This document shows positions 27,577 through 38,743 of a stretch of DNA of 64,000 nucleotides, in pieces. Each line of letters begins with the position of its first letter. The stretch's first letter is position 1. The stretch covers positions 1 to 64,000 of the forward strand of contig NZ_BQHO01000026.1 of assembly GCF_021601385.1 (NCBI RefSeq). The letters are read 5' to 3'. A model generated the notes under the pieces. It worked only from the letters and a program-made list of their open reading frames with translations, did not search any database and was not told the DNA's origin. The position numbers and the translations under genes were made by a program. The stretch is from Pseudomonas parasichuanensis. GTDB taxonomy: Bacteria; Pseudomonadota; Gammaproteobacteria; Pseudomonadales; Pseudomonadaceae.

Positions 27577-28554
27577 TCAGGGGTAGCTGACGTAGACGTC
27601 GGTGAGCAGGTCGGCGGGCTGTGGCTTGGGGTCGGACTTGGCGCGCTGCACGGCGTCCTCGATCAGGTCGGCGACACGGGCGTCGATGGCGTCGAGTTGC
27701 TCGGGGCAGAGCAGCCCGGCGCGGGTGGTCTTGTTGCGAAACTGCAGCAGGCAGTCGCGCTGCTCGCGCAGGTTCTTCACCTCGTCCGGGGCGCGGTAGG
27801 TCTGGGCGTCGCCTTCGAAGTGGCCGTAGTAGCGGCTGAGCTTCACTTCGATCAGCGACGGCCCCTGGCCTGCGCGGGCGCGCTCGATGGCGGCGCCGGC
27901 GGCCTCGTACACCGCGAAGAAGTCGAAGCCGTCGATGGTGACGCCCGGCATGCCGAAACCGGCGGCGCGGTCGGCGATATGGTCACAGGCCACCGACCAG
28001 GTCGAGGCGGTGGCCTCGGCATAGCCGTTGTTCTCGGCGACGAAGATGCACGGCAGGTTCATGATCGAGGCCAGGTTCATGGCCTCGAATACGGCACCTT
28101 CGTTGGAGGCGCCATCGCCGAAGAAGGCGATCGACACATCGTCGCGGCCCTTGAGCTTGGCCGCCAGGGCGGCGCCGGCCACCAGGGGCGCGCCGGCACC
28201 GACAATGCCATTGGCACCGAGCATGCCTTTCTCAAGGTCGGCGATGTGCATCGAGCCGCCCTTGCCGCCGCACACGCCGGTCTTCTTGCCGTAGATCTCG
28301 GCCATCATCCCGTACACGTCGACGCCCTTGGCGATGCAGTGGCCGTGGCCGCGGTGGGTGGAGGCGATGCAGTCGCTGTCGCGCAGGTGCGCCATGACCC
28401 CGGCGGCGGAGGCTTCTTCGCCGGCATAAAGGTGGACGAAGCCAGGGATTTCGCCGGTGGCGAATTCCACGTGCAGGCGTTCTTCGAAGGCGCGGATGGT
28501 GCGCATCACTTCATAGGCATGCAGCAGGTTTTCCGAACTGAGCTGATTGGACAT
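27577..28554 (-). CDS. acoA: Acetoin dehydrogenase E1 component, alpha subunit
   Basis: 325 residues from the ATG at 28554, with TGGAGA upstream. The thiamine-diphosphate motif is FFGDGASNEGAVFEAMNLAS...NNGYA, and an earlier signature reads HRGHGHCIAKG. It pairs with AcoB as E1 of the acetoin dehydrogenase complex. It starts 22 nt after acoX. The cytoplasmic complex also needs an E3 lipoamide dehydrogenase, which is not encoded in this window. Confidence 0.95.
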   Translation of the reverse strand: MSNQLSSENLLHAYEVMRTIRAFEERLHVEFATGEIPGFVHLYAGEEASAAGVMAHLRDSDCIASTHRGHGHCIAKGVDVYGMMAEIYGKKTGVCGGKGGSMHIADLEKGMLGANGIVGAGAPLVAGAALAAKLKGRDDVSIAFFGDGASNEGAVFEAMNLASIMNLPCIFVAENNGYAEATASTWSVACDHIADRAAGFGMPGVTIDGFDFFAVYEAAGAAIERARAGQGPSLIEVKLSRYYGHFEGDAQTYRAPDEVKNLREQRDCLLQFRNKTTRAGLLCPEQLDAIDARVADLIEDAVQRAKSDPKPQPADLLTDVYVSYP

Positions 28555-28576
28555 CTTGTTGTTCTCCAGGGTTGTC

Positions 28577-29629
28577 TCAACACGGGGTTGCAGGGTGCAG
28601 CCGGTGGCCACGGGGGACCGCCAGCAGGTGATGGCGGGCGGCATGCGCGAGCACGGCTTCGACGTCCACGGTCAGCGGGCCCTGGGCATCGAGGGTGATG
28701 GTCGGGGTGTCGTGGGCGGCGAATTCGATCTCGCGCTCGCCGTCCAGGGCCAGGGTGCCGCTGGCCAGGCACAGGCGCTTGGGGATGCCGGGCGTGAGCG
28801 TGCCGCTGGCGCTGATCCCGCAGCCTTGCAGCAGGCCCGGGGCCAACGGGGCGAGCAGGGCCTGTTCGGCGCCGGGGTTCAGGCGTACCCAGGCGCCGTG
28901 CGGGGCCTGGCGCGAGACCGGCTGCCACAGCCCGCACAAGGCGGACAGGCCGATGGCGTGGGGTTCGGCGAAGCAGGCGAAGACCTCGGCCAGGTCATCG
29001 CTGCGGCTCAGGGCGCGGGCGCCGATGAAGCGCTGCGGCGATACCGCGACCTCGACCAGCGCCCATTCGCACAGGCCCTGCTCGGGCACCTTCACCAGCA
29101 GCCGTTTGTTGCGGCGCAGGCCGAGGCTGGGCGGGATGCGCCCGCTGGCCAGCAGGCCACCGGCCAGGCCGGCGCTGGTGGCTTCACGCAACTCGGGGAA
29201 GGCGTTGTTGGTGCCGGTGGACAGCGTCAGCAACGGCACGTCACCGGCCTCGGCGGCCACCGCCTTGTGGGTGCCGTCGCCGCCGAGCACGGCGATCATC
29301 GCCACGCCGGCCTCGACCATGCGCCGGGCGGCCAGGCGGGTGTCGGCGACGGTCTGGGTCAGTGGCAGGTCGAGCAGTTGCAGGGCTGGCCAGCTTTGCT
29401 CGCGGGCATGCGGGCCCTGGCTGGCCTTGAGCACGGCAGCGGCGATGCCGGTCATGTCGGTGGGCAGCAGCACCCGTGCGATGCCGGTGGCGCCGAAGGC
29501 GGCCAGCAGGCGCTGGATCGCCGAGGCCTTGTCGGTACTGGAGTACAGCCCGGCACTGGCGGTCAGGCGGCGCAGGTCACGGCCGGAGGCAGGGTTGGCG
29601 ATGATGCCGATGGCGGCGGGTTGCGGCAT
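28577..29629 (-). CDS. acoX: AcoX, ATP-NAD kinase-like protein of acetoin catabolism
   Basis: 350 residues from the ATG at 29629, with GAGGTG upstream. The N-terminal NAD-kinase-like fold has IGIIANPASGRDLRRL and the nucleotide-binding VLGGDGTHKAV. AcoX is found at the head of aco operons; its exact role is unsettled. It is the first gene of acoX-acoA-acoB-acoC-bdh. A sigma-54 promoter (29663-29678) lies about 35 nt upstream of the start, and the activator gene acoR is divergent beyond it. Confidence 0.92.
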   Translation of the reverse strand: MPQPAAIGIIANPASGRDLRRLTASAGLYSSTDKASAIQRLLAAFGATGIARVLLPTDMTGIAAAVLKASQGPHAREQSWPALQLLDLPLTQTVADTRLAARRMVEAGVAMIAVLGGDGTHKAVAAEAGDVPLLTLSTGTNNAFPELREATSAGLAGGLLASGRIPPSLGLRRNKRLLVKVPEQGLCEWALVEVAVSPQRFIGARALSRSDDLAEVFACFAEPHAIGLSALCGLWQPVSRQAPHGAWVRLNPGAEQALLAPLAPGLLQGCGISASGTLTPGIPKRLCLASGTLALDGEREIEFAAHDTPTITLDAQGPLTVDVEAVLAHAARHHLLAVPRGHRLHPATPC

Positions 29630-29662
29630 GGCGCACCTCGAATTCTTGTTTGCCAGGGCAGG

Positions 29663-29678
29663 AGCAAGCGCGGTGCCA
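29663..29678 (-). promoter_or_regulatory. Sigma-54 (-24/-12) promoter of the aco operon
   Basis: On the minus strand the sequence reads TGGCACCGCGCTTGCT, matching the TGGCAC-N5-TTGC consensus exactly in both boxes and their spacing. Transcription should start about a dozen bases downstream, giving a short leader before the acoX ATG at 29629. It fits the divergent AcoR, a sigma-54-dependent activator with an intact GAFTGA loop. Confidence 0.9.
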
Positions 29679-29797
29679 GGTTTTTTCAAAGGCGCTGGGA
29701 GTACCGACGCAGAGCGCTTTGGCCGCTGCTGACGGGGAGAGGCGAAGGCCCTTGGCGAGACGCCCGGTGCCAGGGCGGGCGGGGCTTGGGCGAGACG

Positions 29798-29816
29798 CTG
29801 AGACGCTGCGTCTCAG
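29798..29816. promoter_or_regulatory. Candidate AcoR upstream activator site (palindrome)
   Basis: CTGAGACG and CGTCTCAG form a perfect 8+8 inverted repeat around a 3-bp centre. A partial copy of the half-site (GAGACGC) occurs nearby at about 29757-29763 and at 29792-29798. The palindrome is about 120 bp upstream of the -24 box, a usual distance for enhancer-type activators. Binding by AcoR is an inference. Confidence 0.6.
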
Positions 29817-29909
29817 GTGGGCCGGCAATCACACAGCGCTTGTCGGGTTATCCGCGCTGGCGCTTAATGGCCGCACAACGACAAGAACAATGAGAACCGG
29901 AGGGCCCCA

Positions 29910-31760
<1,851 letters not shown>

Positions 31761-31763
31761 TCG

Positions 31764-32012
31764 CCGGGGGCCGCTGCGCAGCCCAATCGCCGGCAAGCCG
31801 GCTCCCACACGGAACGCGTACACCTTGTGGGAGCGGCTTTAGCCGCGAAACAGGCGACGCGGTGGATGGCACCGGCTACGCCGGTGTTCGCGGCTAAAGC
31901 CGCTCCCACATGGACCGCGCCATCCTCAAGGCTTGCGCCGTGCCTGTGGGAGCTGCGGTTCGCCGCTGCGACTTGCCGGCGATTGGGGCGCGCAGCGGCC
32001 CCAGGTTTTCTA
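31764..32012. repeat. REP cluster including composite REPIN-like copy 2
   Basis: The gap of about 306 nt between acoR and accC holds no gene. It contains several REP units in alternating orientation. The central part (31827-31894) is almost identical to 13417-13484, followed by the opposite arm TAAAGCCGCTCCCACA. Further half-REPs lie at both ends. The accC terminator follows at 32020-32048. Confidence 0.85.
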
Positions 32013-32019
32013 AGGCCAT

Positions 32020-32048
32020 AAAAAACCCCGGCACCGGGCCGGGGTTCT
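32020..32048 (-). terminator. Rho-independent terminator after accC
   Basis: Read on the minus strand, CCCCGG and CCGGGG pair around a short loop and are followed by a run of six T. It lies about 20 nt after the accC stop and should end the aroQ-accB-accC transcript. Confidence 0.85.
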
Positions 32049-32066
32049 TTCATCTCGCTAACGCGA

Positions 32067-33422
32067 TCACTCCTGGTTGGCCAGTTTGTGCTCGAGGTAG
32101 TGGATGTTGACGCCGCCTTTGCAGAAACCTTCATCACGCACCAGGTCGCGGTGCAGCGGGATGTTGGTCTTGATGCCGTCGACGACGATCTCGTCCAGGG
32201 CATTGCGCATGCGCGCCATGGCTTCGTCGCGGTCTTTGCCGTAGGTGATCAGCTTGCCGATCAGCGAGTCGTAGTTCGCCGGCACCGAATAACCGCTGTA
32301 CAGGTGCGAATCGACGCGAACGCCGTTGCCACCCGGGGCGTGGAAGTGCTTGACCTTGCCTGGGCTCGGGATGAACTTCTTCGGGTCTTCGGCGTTGATC
32401 CGGCACTCCAGCGAGTGGCCGCGGATCACCACGTCTTCCTGGCGGAACGACAGCTTGTTGCCAGCGGCGATGCTGAGCATCTCCTTGACGATGTCGATGC
32501 CGGTGACCATTTCCGAAACCGGGTGTTCAACCTGGACGCGGGTGTTCATCTCGATGAAGTAGAAGCGGCCGTTCTCGTACAGGAACTCGAAAGTACCGGC
32601 ACCGCGGTAGCCGATCTCGATGCACGCGTCGACGCAACGCTTGAACACTTCCTGGCGGGCCTTCTCGTCGATGCCCGGGGCCGGTGCTTCTTCGAGGACC
32701 TTCTGGTGACGGCGCTGCAGCGAGCAGTCACGGTCGCCCAGGTGCACGGCGTTGCCCTGGCCGTCGGACAGGACCTGCACTTCCACGTGGCGTGGGTTGG
32801 TCAGGAACTTCTCCAGATACACCATCGGGTTGCCGAACGCAGCACCGGCTTCGGTGCGGGTCAGCTTGGCCGACTCGATCAGGTCTTCTTCCTTGTGCAC
32901 CACGCGCATGCCGCGACCACCACCGCCACCGGCGGCCTTGATGATCACCGGGTAACCCACCTCGCGGGCGATTGCCAGCGCGGTTTCTTCGTCTTCCGGC
33001 AGCGGGCCGTCGGAGCCCGGAACGGTCGGTACGCCCGACTTGATCATGGCGTCCTTGGCCGACACCTTGTCGCCCATCAGGCGGATGGTGTCGGCTTTCG
33101 GGCCGATGAAGATGTAGCCGGAGTTTTCCACCTGTTCGGCGAAATCGGCGTTTTCCGCGAGGAAGCCGTAACCCGGGTGGATCGCGGTGGCGCCTGTCAC
33201 TTCGGCAGCGGCGATGATCGCCGGGATGTGCAGGTAGGAGTTCTTGGACGGCGCAGGGCCGATGCAAACCGTTTCGTCCGCCAGGCCCAGGTGCATCAGT
33301 TCAACGTCGGCCTTGGAGTAGACAGCGACGGTCTTGATGCCCATCTCTTTGCAGGCACGCAGGATCCGCAGGGCAATTTCCCCGCGGTTGGCGATCAGGA
33401 CTTTTTCGAGCTTCCCAGACAT
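32067..33422 (-). CDS. accC: Biotin carboxylase subunit of acetyl-CoA carboxylase
   Basis: 451 residues from the ATG at 33422, preceded by GGAGAG; a frame to 33443 adds seven unlikely residues. The N-terminus [17 protein letters not shown], the glycine-rich ATP-grasp loop [12 protein letters not shown], and the catalytic [14 protein letters not shown] region are all present. It carboxylates the biotin on AccB with ATP and bicarbonate, the first step of fatty acid synthesis. It follows accB by 17 nt. Confidence 0.97.
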   Translation of the reverse strand: MSGKLEKVLIANRGEIALRILRACKEMGIKTVAVYSKADVELMHLGLADETVCIGPAPSKNSYLHIPAIIAAAEVTGATAIHPGYGFLAENADFAEQVENSGYIFIGPKADTIRLMGDKVSAKDAMIKSGVPTVPGSDGPLPEDEETALAIAREVGYPVIIKAAGGGGGRGMRVVHKEEDLIESAKLTRTEAGAAFGNPMVYLEKFLTNPRHVEVQVLSDGQGNAVHLGDRDCSLQRRHQKVLEEAPAPGIDEKARQEVFKRCVDACIEIGYRGAGTFEFLYENGRFYFIEMNTRVQVEHPVSEMVTGIDIVKEMLSIAAGNKLSFRQEDVVIRGHSLECRINAEDPKKFIPSPGKVKHFHAPGGNGVRVDSHLYSGYSVPANYDSLIGKLITYGKDRDEAMARMRNALDEIVVDGIKTNIPLHRDLVRDEGFCKGGVNIHYLEHKLANQE

Positions 33423-33439
33423 CGTTGGCTCTCCGCGGT

Positions 33440-33901
33440 TCAAACGATGGTGAACAGCGGCTGGTCGTATTCAACCGGCTGACCGTCTTCTACCAGGATG
33501 GCGTCGATCACACCGCCGATTTCGGATTCGATGTGGTTCATCATCTTCATGGCTTCGACGATGCACAGGGTGTCGCCCTTCTTCACGGTCTGCCCCACTT
33601 CGGCGTAGTTCGGCGAGGTTGGCGAAGGCTTGCGGTAGAAGGTGCCGACCATCGGCGAGCGCACCACGGTGCCTTTCAGGGCTGGGGCGGCAGCGGCGGC
33701 TTCGGCAGCCGGGGCAGCAGCAGCGGCAACCGGGGCGGCGACAGGCGCGGCCATCGGAGCAGGTGCGTAGTACTGTTGAGCGGCCGGGGTCTTGCTGTTA
33801 CGGCTGATGCGAACGGACTCTTCGCCTTCCTTGATCTCCAGTTCGTCGATGCCGGACTCTTCCAGCAGTTCGATCAGCTTTTTGACTTTACGGATATCCA
33901 T
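33440..33901 (-). CDS. accB: Biotin carboxyl carrier protein
   Basis: 153 residues. An N-terminal domain ([17 protein letters not shown]...) is followed by an Ala/Pro-rich linker (about 38-75) and the biotinyl domain with the modified Lys119 in [10 protein letters not shown]. It carries the carboxyl group between AccC and the carboxyltransferase. The gene order aroQ-accB-accC with small gaps is conserved in pseudomonads. Confidence 0.97.
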   Translation of the reverse strand: MDIRKVKKLIELLEESGIDELEIKEGEESVRISRNSKTPAAQQYYAPAPMAAPVAAPVAAAAAPAAEAAAAAPALKGTVVRSPMVGTFYRKPSPTSPNYAEVGQTVKKGDTLCIVEAMKMMNHIESEIGGVIDAILVEDGQPVEYDQPLFTIV

Positions 33902-33999
33902 TAATCAGCAACTCCCAAGGTTCGGTCGGGGACTTAATTTGAAAACGTGTCGAAAACGTTTCTTCTGAGCCTCGGCCCGTGGGCCAAGGCTTTGTGTCA

Positions 34000-34452
34000 T
34001 CAGGGCTGTGCGTTGGCAGCCAGGTGTTCCAGCGCAGACTCAAGGGCCAGCCGGTAACCGGTGGCGCCCAGGCCGCAGATCACCCCTACGGCAACATCGG
34101 AGAAGTAGGAGTGATGACGGAACGGCTCGCGTTTGTGCACGTTGGAAAGGTGCACTTCGATGAATGGGATGCTCACCGCGAGCAATGCGTCACGTAATGC
34201 GACGCTGGTGTGGGTGAAAGCGGCCGGATTGATCAGGATGAAGTCCACGCCTTCGTTGCGCGCTGCGTGGATACGGTCGATCAATTCATATTCGGCATTG
34301 CTCTGCAGGTATTGCAGATGGTGGCCGGCGGCGCGGGCGCGCTGCTCCAGGTCCTGATTGATCTGCGCCAGCGTGGCTGCGCCATAGTGGCCCGGTTCGC
34401 GGGTGCCGAGCAGGTTCAGGTTGGGGCCGTGCAGCACCAGTAGGGTTGCCAT
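34000..34452 (-). CDS. aroQ: Type II 3-dehydroquinate dehydratase
   Basis: 150 residues from the ATG at 34452, preceded by AAGGAAT; a frame to 34479 adds nine unlikely residues. Conserved features are [17 protein letters not shown] with the active-site loop, [17 protein letters not shown], and the late [17 protein letters not shown]. It dehydrates 3-dehydroquinate in the shikimate pathway. It leads the aroQ-accB-accC group; the 98-nt gap to accB could hold a separate promoter. Confidence 0.95.
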   Translation of the reverse strand: MATLLVLHGPNLNLLGTREPGHYGAATLAQINQDLEQRARAAGHHLQYLQSNAEYELIDRIHAARNEGVDFILINPAAFTHTSVALRDALLAVSIPFIEVHLSNVHKREPFRHHSYFSDVAVGVICGLGATGYRLALESALEHLAANAQP

Positions 34453-34571
34453 CTGCGATTCCTTGGTTTTGTAGGGCAATTCGACATAGCGCGGCGACTA
34501 TGCCGCAAGCAGCGATGAGTGTCCAGTTCCCGGCAATAGCCAGCACGATGAGCGAGATTCGCGCAAAGTAT

Positions 34572-34597
34572 GTGACCAGATGATTAACTCTGGTCAC
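34572..34597. promoter_or_regulatory. Perfect 9-bp inverted repeat between dsbD and aroQ
   Basis: GTGACCAGA and TCTGGTCAC pair perfectly around an 8-nt A/T-rich spacer. It lies about 30 nt after the dsbD stop and about 120 nt before the aroQ start, in a less GC-rich patch. A second, smaller repeat (ACCGGT...ACCGGT) lies beside it at about 34602-34620. It may be an operator for aroQ-accBC or a terminator-like hairpin without a T-tract. Confidence 0.5.
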
Positions 34598-34629
34598 TTG
34601 TTACCGGTTTTTTCACCGGTCGCGGGAAG

Positions 34630-36393
34630 TTATAGACCGAGTTGGCCGCGCACGCGCGCCAAAACCTGGGCAAAATCGCCGGCGTTTATCTCGCCGATCA
34701 CCCGATCAGTGGTCATTTCGCTGCCGTTCGCCGCAAAAAACATCAGCGCGGGCGGGCCGAACAGGCGGTAGCGGTCGAGCAGGGCGCGCTGTTCGGCGTT
34801 GCTCTGGGTGATGTCGAAGCGCAGCAGGCGGAACGCGCCCAGTTGCTTGACCACAGGCTCGGCGTTGAGCACTTCGTGCTCGATCACCTTGCAGCTGATG
34901 CACCAGTCGGCGTACCAGTCGAGCAGCACCGGCTGGCCGGCGGCCTTGGCCTCGGCCAGGGCCGCGTCGAGGGCGGCCGGGGTGGTGAGGGTCTGCCAGG
35001 CATCGGCCTGGGCCTGGGGGGCTGCAGTGGCCGCGACTGGCGCGGGCAGCGGGCGCAGCGGGTCGCCCTGGCCGTTCAGGGCGCCATACCAGCAGGCCAG
35101 TGCGTACACCAGCAACACCAGGCCCAGCAGCTGCGCCAGGCGTTGGCGCGGTGACTTGACCACGAACTCCAGGGCGCCCAGGAACAGCGCCACGCCAGCG
35201 GCCAGCAGGCCGACCAGCAGCAGGGTCAGCGGCCCCGGCAGCACACGGCTGAGCAGGCCGATGGCCAGGCCCAGCAGCAGTACGCCAATGGCGTTTTTCA
35301 CGGTGTTCATCCACGGGCCGCTCTTCGGCAGCCAGGCCGCGCCACCGGTGGCCACCAGCAGCAGCGGGGCGCCCATGCCCAGGCCCAGGGCGAACAGCTT
35401 CAGCGCGCCACCCACGGCGTCGCCGCTGGCGCTGATGTACAGCAGCGCACCGGCCAACGGCGCCGATACGCAAGGTGAAACCAGCAGGCTCGACAGCACG
35501 CCGAGCACCGCCGCACCCAGCAGCGAGCCGCCGCGGGTGTGGTTGGCGACCTTCTCCAGGCGGTTGCCCAGGGCCTGGGGCAGCTTGATCTCGAACAGGC
35601 CGAACATGGCCAGGGCGAACAGCACGAAGAACCCGGCGAACGGCACCAGCACCCAGGCCGACTGCAGGCGCGCCTGCAGGTTGAGGCCGGCGCCGAACAG
35701 GCCCATCAGTGCACCCAGCACGGCGAAGCTCGCCGCCATCGGCAGCACATAGGCCAGCGACAGCGACAGGCCACGCAAGCCGCCGACCTGGCCGCGCAGC
35801 ACCACCCCGGACAGGATCGGCAGCATCGGCAGCACGCAGGGGGTGAAGGTCAGGCCAAGGCCAGCCAGGAAGAACAGCGCCAGGGATTTCCAGTTCCAGC
35901 CCGCTTCACCGGTGGCCGGCAGCGTGCCGCCTTCGCCCGGAATGCTCAGCCGCTCGGTTTCCGGCGGGTAGCACAGGCCTTTGTCGGCGCAGCCCTGGTA
36001 GCCCACCAGCAGGGTGAAGGCACGTTGATCGGTGCGTGGCAGCTCTATGTCGAGGATGCCGTGGTACACCTCGACGTCGCCGAAGAACTCGTCGTGCTTG
36101 GCCTCGCCCTTGGGGATGTTCGGTGTGCCCAGGGTGATGTCCGCAGGTTCGGTGCGGAACTGGAAGCGGTGGCGGTACAGGTAGTAGCCGTCGGTGGCAA
36201 CGAAGCGCAGCTTGATGCTTTGCGCGTCGGCCTGGACCAGGCTGAGCTTGAAGGCTTCGTGTACCGGCAGGAAGTCGGCGCTGTTGGACAGCGAGGCGGC
36301 GCCGAGGGTGGCGCTGGGGCGGTTGTCGAGCAGGCCGCTGGCGAAGGCGGGGCTGGCCAGCAGCAGGAACAGCAGGAAAAACAGGCGGCGCAT
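34630..36393 (-). CDS. dsbD: Thiol:disulfide interchange protein DsbD
   Basis: 587 residues from the ATG at 36393. Order: signal peptide (1-18), periplasmic N-terminal domain (to about 165, with the CADKGLC Cys pair), eight-helix membrane domain (about 180-450, with TPCVLPMLPILSG carrying a redox Cys), and a C-terminal thioredoxin-like domain with WCISCK. It passes electrons from cytoplasmic thioredoxin to periplasmic partners such as DsbC and cytochrome c maturation factors. An upstream in-frame extension is REP sequence and was rejected. Confidence 0.95.
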   Translation of the reverse strand: MRRLFFLLFLLLASPAFASGLLDNRPSATLGAASLSNSADFLPVHEAFKLSLVQADAQSIKLRFVATDGYYLYRHRFQFRTEPADITLGTPNIPKGEAKHDEFFGDVEVYHGILDIELPRTDQRAFTLLVGYQGCADKGLCYPPETERLSIPGEGGTLPATGEAGWNWKSLALFFLAGLGLTFTPCVLPMLPILSGVVLRGQVGGLRGLSLSLAYVLPMAASFAVLGALMGLFGAGLNLQARLQSAWVLVPFAGFFVLFALAMFGLFEIKLPQALGNRLEKVANHTRGGSLLGAAVLGVLSSLLVSPCVSAPLAGALLYISASGDAVGGALKLFALGLGMGAPLLLVATGGAAWLPKSGPWMNTVKNAIGVLLLGLAIGLLSRVLPGPLTLLLVGLLAAGVALFLGALEFVVKSPRQRLAQLLGLVLLVYALACWYGALNGQGDPLRPLPAPVAATAAPQAQADAWQTLTTPAALDAALAEAKAAGQPVLLDWYADWCISCKVIEHEVLNAEPVVKQLGAFRLLRFDITQSNAEQRALLDRYRLFGPPALMFFAANGSEMTTDRVIGEINAGDFAQVLARVRGQLGL

Positions 36394-36496
36394 GGCGGAC
36401 TCGCGAGGTGGAACTTGGCGGGCATGATAGCGGAGTTGGGAGAAATATAGGGTTGTTGTGCCTAGGGGAGTGACGCAAGGCCGCAGGCAGTGGTTT

Positions 36497-36606
36497 GCCT
36501 GTGCCGGCCTCTTCGCGGGCAAGCCCGCTCCCACAGGGACAGCGCTGACTTCATGACTTGCGCACTACCTGTGGGAGCGGGCTTGCCCGCGAAGAGGCCA
36601 GCACAG
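36497..36606. repeat. Inverted pair of REP elements
   Basis: Arms read GCCTCTTCGCGGGCAAGCCC and its reverse complement, separated by about 45 nt. This is close to the classic P. putida REP sequence. It lies between dsbD and the chemoreceptor gene, both on the minus strand. Confidence 0.9.
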
Positions 36607-36618
36607 GCGCCGCCGACC

Positions 36619-38580
36619 TCAGAGCCGGAACGCGCGCACCGCCGTATTCAGCTCACGACCCAGCTTGAGCAACTGCTCGCCCTGCTCGCGGCCTTCACCA
36701 ATGCGCTGCAGGTTGTCCTCACCCAGCGCGTGAATCCGCTCGCTGTGCCCGCGAATATCGCTCACCGCGCCGGTCTGCTGCGCGGTCACATCGGCAATCC
36801 GCACGGCGGTGTCGGCAATGGTGCGGATGGCGCTGACAATCTCGTCCAGCGCGCCATCGGCCGATTGCGCCTGGTTGGCGGTGGCCTCGGCATGCTCCAG
36901 CTGGGCGCGCATGCCGTCCACCGAGTCGCGGGCGGCTTGCTGCAGGCGGTCGATCAGCGCCTGGATCTCGCCGGTGGCACCGGTGGTGCGCTGGGCCAGC
37001 GAACGTACTTCGTCGGCGACCACGGCAAACCCTCGGCCCATTTCGCCAGCGCGGGCGGCTTCGATGGCGGCGTTCAGGGCCAGCAGGTTGGTCTGTTCGG
37101 CAATCGCGCGGATGACGGTGAGCACGCCGCCGATGGTGGCCGACTCCTCGGCCAGCTGTTCGATCATGCGCGCGTTGCCCTGCACCTCGTCGACCAGCGA
37201 GCGCAGCCCGGACAGGCTTTGGCCGATCACCGTCTGGCCCTGTTCCACCGCACGTCCGGCGTGGTGGCTGGCCTGGGCGGCGGCGCTGGCATCGCCGGCC
37301 ACCTGCTGGATAGTCGCCTCCAGTTCGCCCAGGGCATCGCGGATCTGCGCGGTGTCGCCGGCCTGGCGCTCGGCGCCGTCGTGCAGGGCGCTGCTCATGC
37401 CGGCCAGGGCGTGGCTGCTGCCCGCCACCTGCTCGGCGTTGTGGCGCAAGGTGCCCACCAGCTCCACCAGGTACTGGCGCAGGCGGTTCAGCGATTCCTG
37501 GATGTCGTGCAGTTCGCGGTTGGTCTTGCCCAGCTCGATGGTTTGCGCGAAGTCGCCTTCGGCCCAGCGCGAAAGGGCTGGCGCCAGGCTGCTCAGGGTG
37601 CCTGCCAGGCGCCGTTGCAGGGTATCGATCAGCAGGGCGATCAGCAGGATCAGGCCGATCATCAGGCCTTGGAGGATGCGTACTTCGCCGGCGATTCTGG
37701 CGTGCTGGGCGCGCACTTGTGGTTCGAGCCCGGCGATGGCCTGCTGCACGGCATCAAGACGTTCGCCGGTGCTGGCGGCCAGGGCAGTGCGCCGCTCGAT
37801 CTGCTCGCGGGTGCGTTGCAGCTCGGCGGGGTAGCGGTTGAGCAGGCTTTGCAGCTCACGCTTGAGGCCGACTGCGACGTCTTCCTGTTGGGCGCTGGTT
37901 TGTGCGTCCAGGCCCATCATGGCGGCAAAGTCGTCGGCGTTGGATTCGGCGGCGCGGGTCACCCCCAGCAGCGGCAGGCCGTCGAGGGTCTGCGCCTGGG
38001 CGGCGATCAGTTGCAGTTCGCGCTGCACTTCATCGGCCAGTTCCGCGCGGCCACTGCTGACCAACTTGTCGCGGGCCAGCGACAGCCGGCCCAGGTGCAG
38101 GGTGGCTTCCATCAGCGGGGCAAGGTAGCGGCTGGCCTCGGCATGGCCGCTGTCGCGGGCGTAGCCGGCCAGTTGCTCGAGGTTGGCCCCCAGTTCGCGC
38201 TCGGCCTGCAGCAGCAGTGCTTGCGGGTCGCCAGCCAGTTTGCCGGCGGCCAGCAGTTCGTTGGCAGTGAAGGCCTGCAGGCTGTCGAGGCTCGGGCGCA
38301 GTTTGCCCGACAGGTCCTCGGGCCAGTCGGCCAGGGCGGCCTGCAGTTGCTTGTTGGCCTCCACTGCGGCGGCATGGCGCAGGGCATCACCGCTGGCCAG
38401 GTAGGCCTGGGTGTTGCGCGCGGCATCGTTCTGGAACTGCTGCGACAGGCCCAGGTAACGCTCCATCAGTTGATAGGGGCGCTCCAGTGCGCGTTGTGAC
38501 CACCACAGGGTCGCGCCCAGGGCGATGCACACGGTTACCAGCAACAGGGTGTTGAAATTGGTCAGCCACTTCAGGCGCAT
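36619..38580 (-). CDS. Methyl-accepting chemotaxis protein with large helical sensor domain
   Basis: 653 residues. A transmembrane helix near the N-terminus (about 10-27) and another near 310-330 bracket a periplasmic, mostly helical domain of about 280 residues, long enough for a helical bimodular (HBM) sensor. A HAMP segment (about 330-385) and the signalling domain follow, with the conserved hairpin [20 protein letters not shown] and [15 protein letters not shown]. It lies between dsbD and gcbA, the position held by the phosphate-linked receptor CtpL in P. aeruginosa, so an orthologue is likely, but the ligand cannot be read from the sequence. Confidence 0.88.
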   Translation of the reverse strand: MRLKWLTNFNTLLLVTVCIALGATLWWSQRALERPYQLMERYLGLSQQFQNDAARNTQAYLASGDALRHAAAVEANKQLQAALADWPEDLSGKLRPSLDSLQAFTANELLAAGKLAGDPQALLLQAERELGANLEQLAGYARDSGHAEASRYLAPLMEATLHLGRLSLARDKLVSSGRAELADEVQRELQLIAAQAQTLDGLPLLGVTRAAESNADDFAAMMGLDAQTSAQQEDVAVGLKRELQSLLNRYPAELQRTREQIERRTALAASTGERLDAVQQAIAGLEPQVRAQHARIAGEVRILQGLMIGLILLIALLIDTLQRRLAGTLSSLAPALSRWAEGDFAQTIELGKTNRELHDIQESLNRLRQYLVELVGTLRHNAEQVAGSSHALAGMSSALHDGAERQAGDTAQIRDALGELEATIQQVAGDASAAAQASHHAGRAVEQGQTVIGQSLSGLRSLVDEVQGNARMIEQLAEESATIGGVLTVIRAIAEQTNLLALNAAIEAARAGEMGRGFAVVADEVRSLAQRTTGATGEIQALIDRLQQAARDSVDGMRAQLEHAEATANQAQSADGALDEIVSAIRTIADTAVRIADVTAQQTGAVSDIRGHSERIHALGEDNLQRIGEGREQGEQLLKLGRELNTAVRAFRL

Positions 38581-38743
38581 AGCCGCGAACTTCCTGCGGG
38601 GGAGTGGAGGTAGGTGCCTGAAGTTATTGCGGTTTTATGACGCGGTGATGACGACGCGGGGTTGGCGCCAAAAATAAGTGGCACAGTGCCGGTATTGGGT
38701 GGCTTGGCCGCTCCTACACACAGGTCGGTGTGGGCGTCAGCGT

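Noticed and set aside
38680-38700. TGGCAC sequence near the gcbA end as a sigma-54 promoter
   Set aside because: The TTGC box is not at the required spacing.
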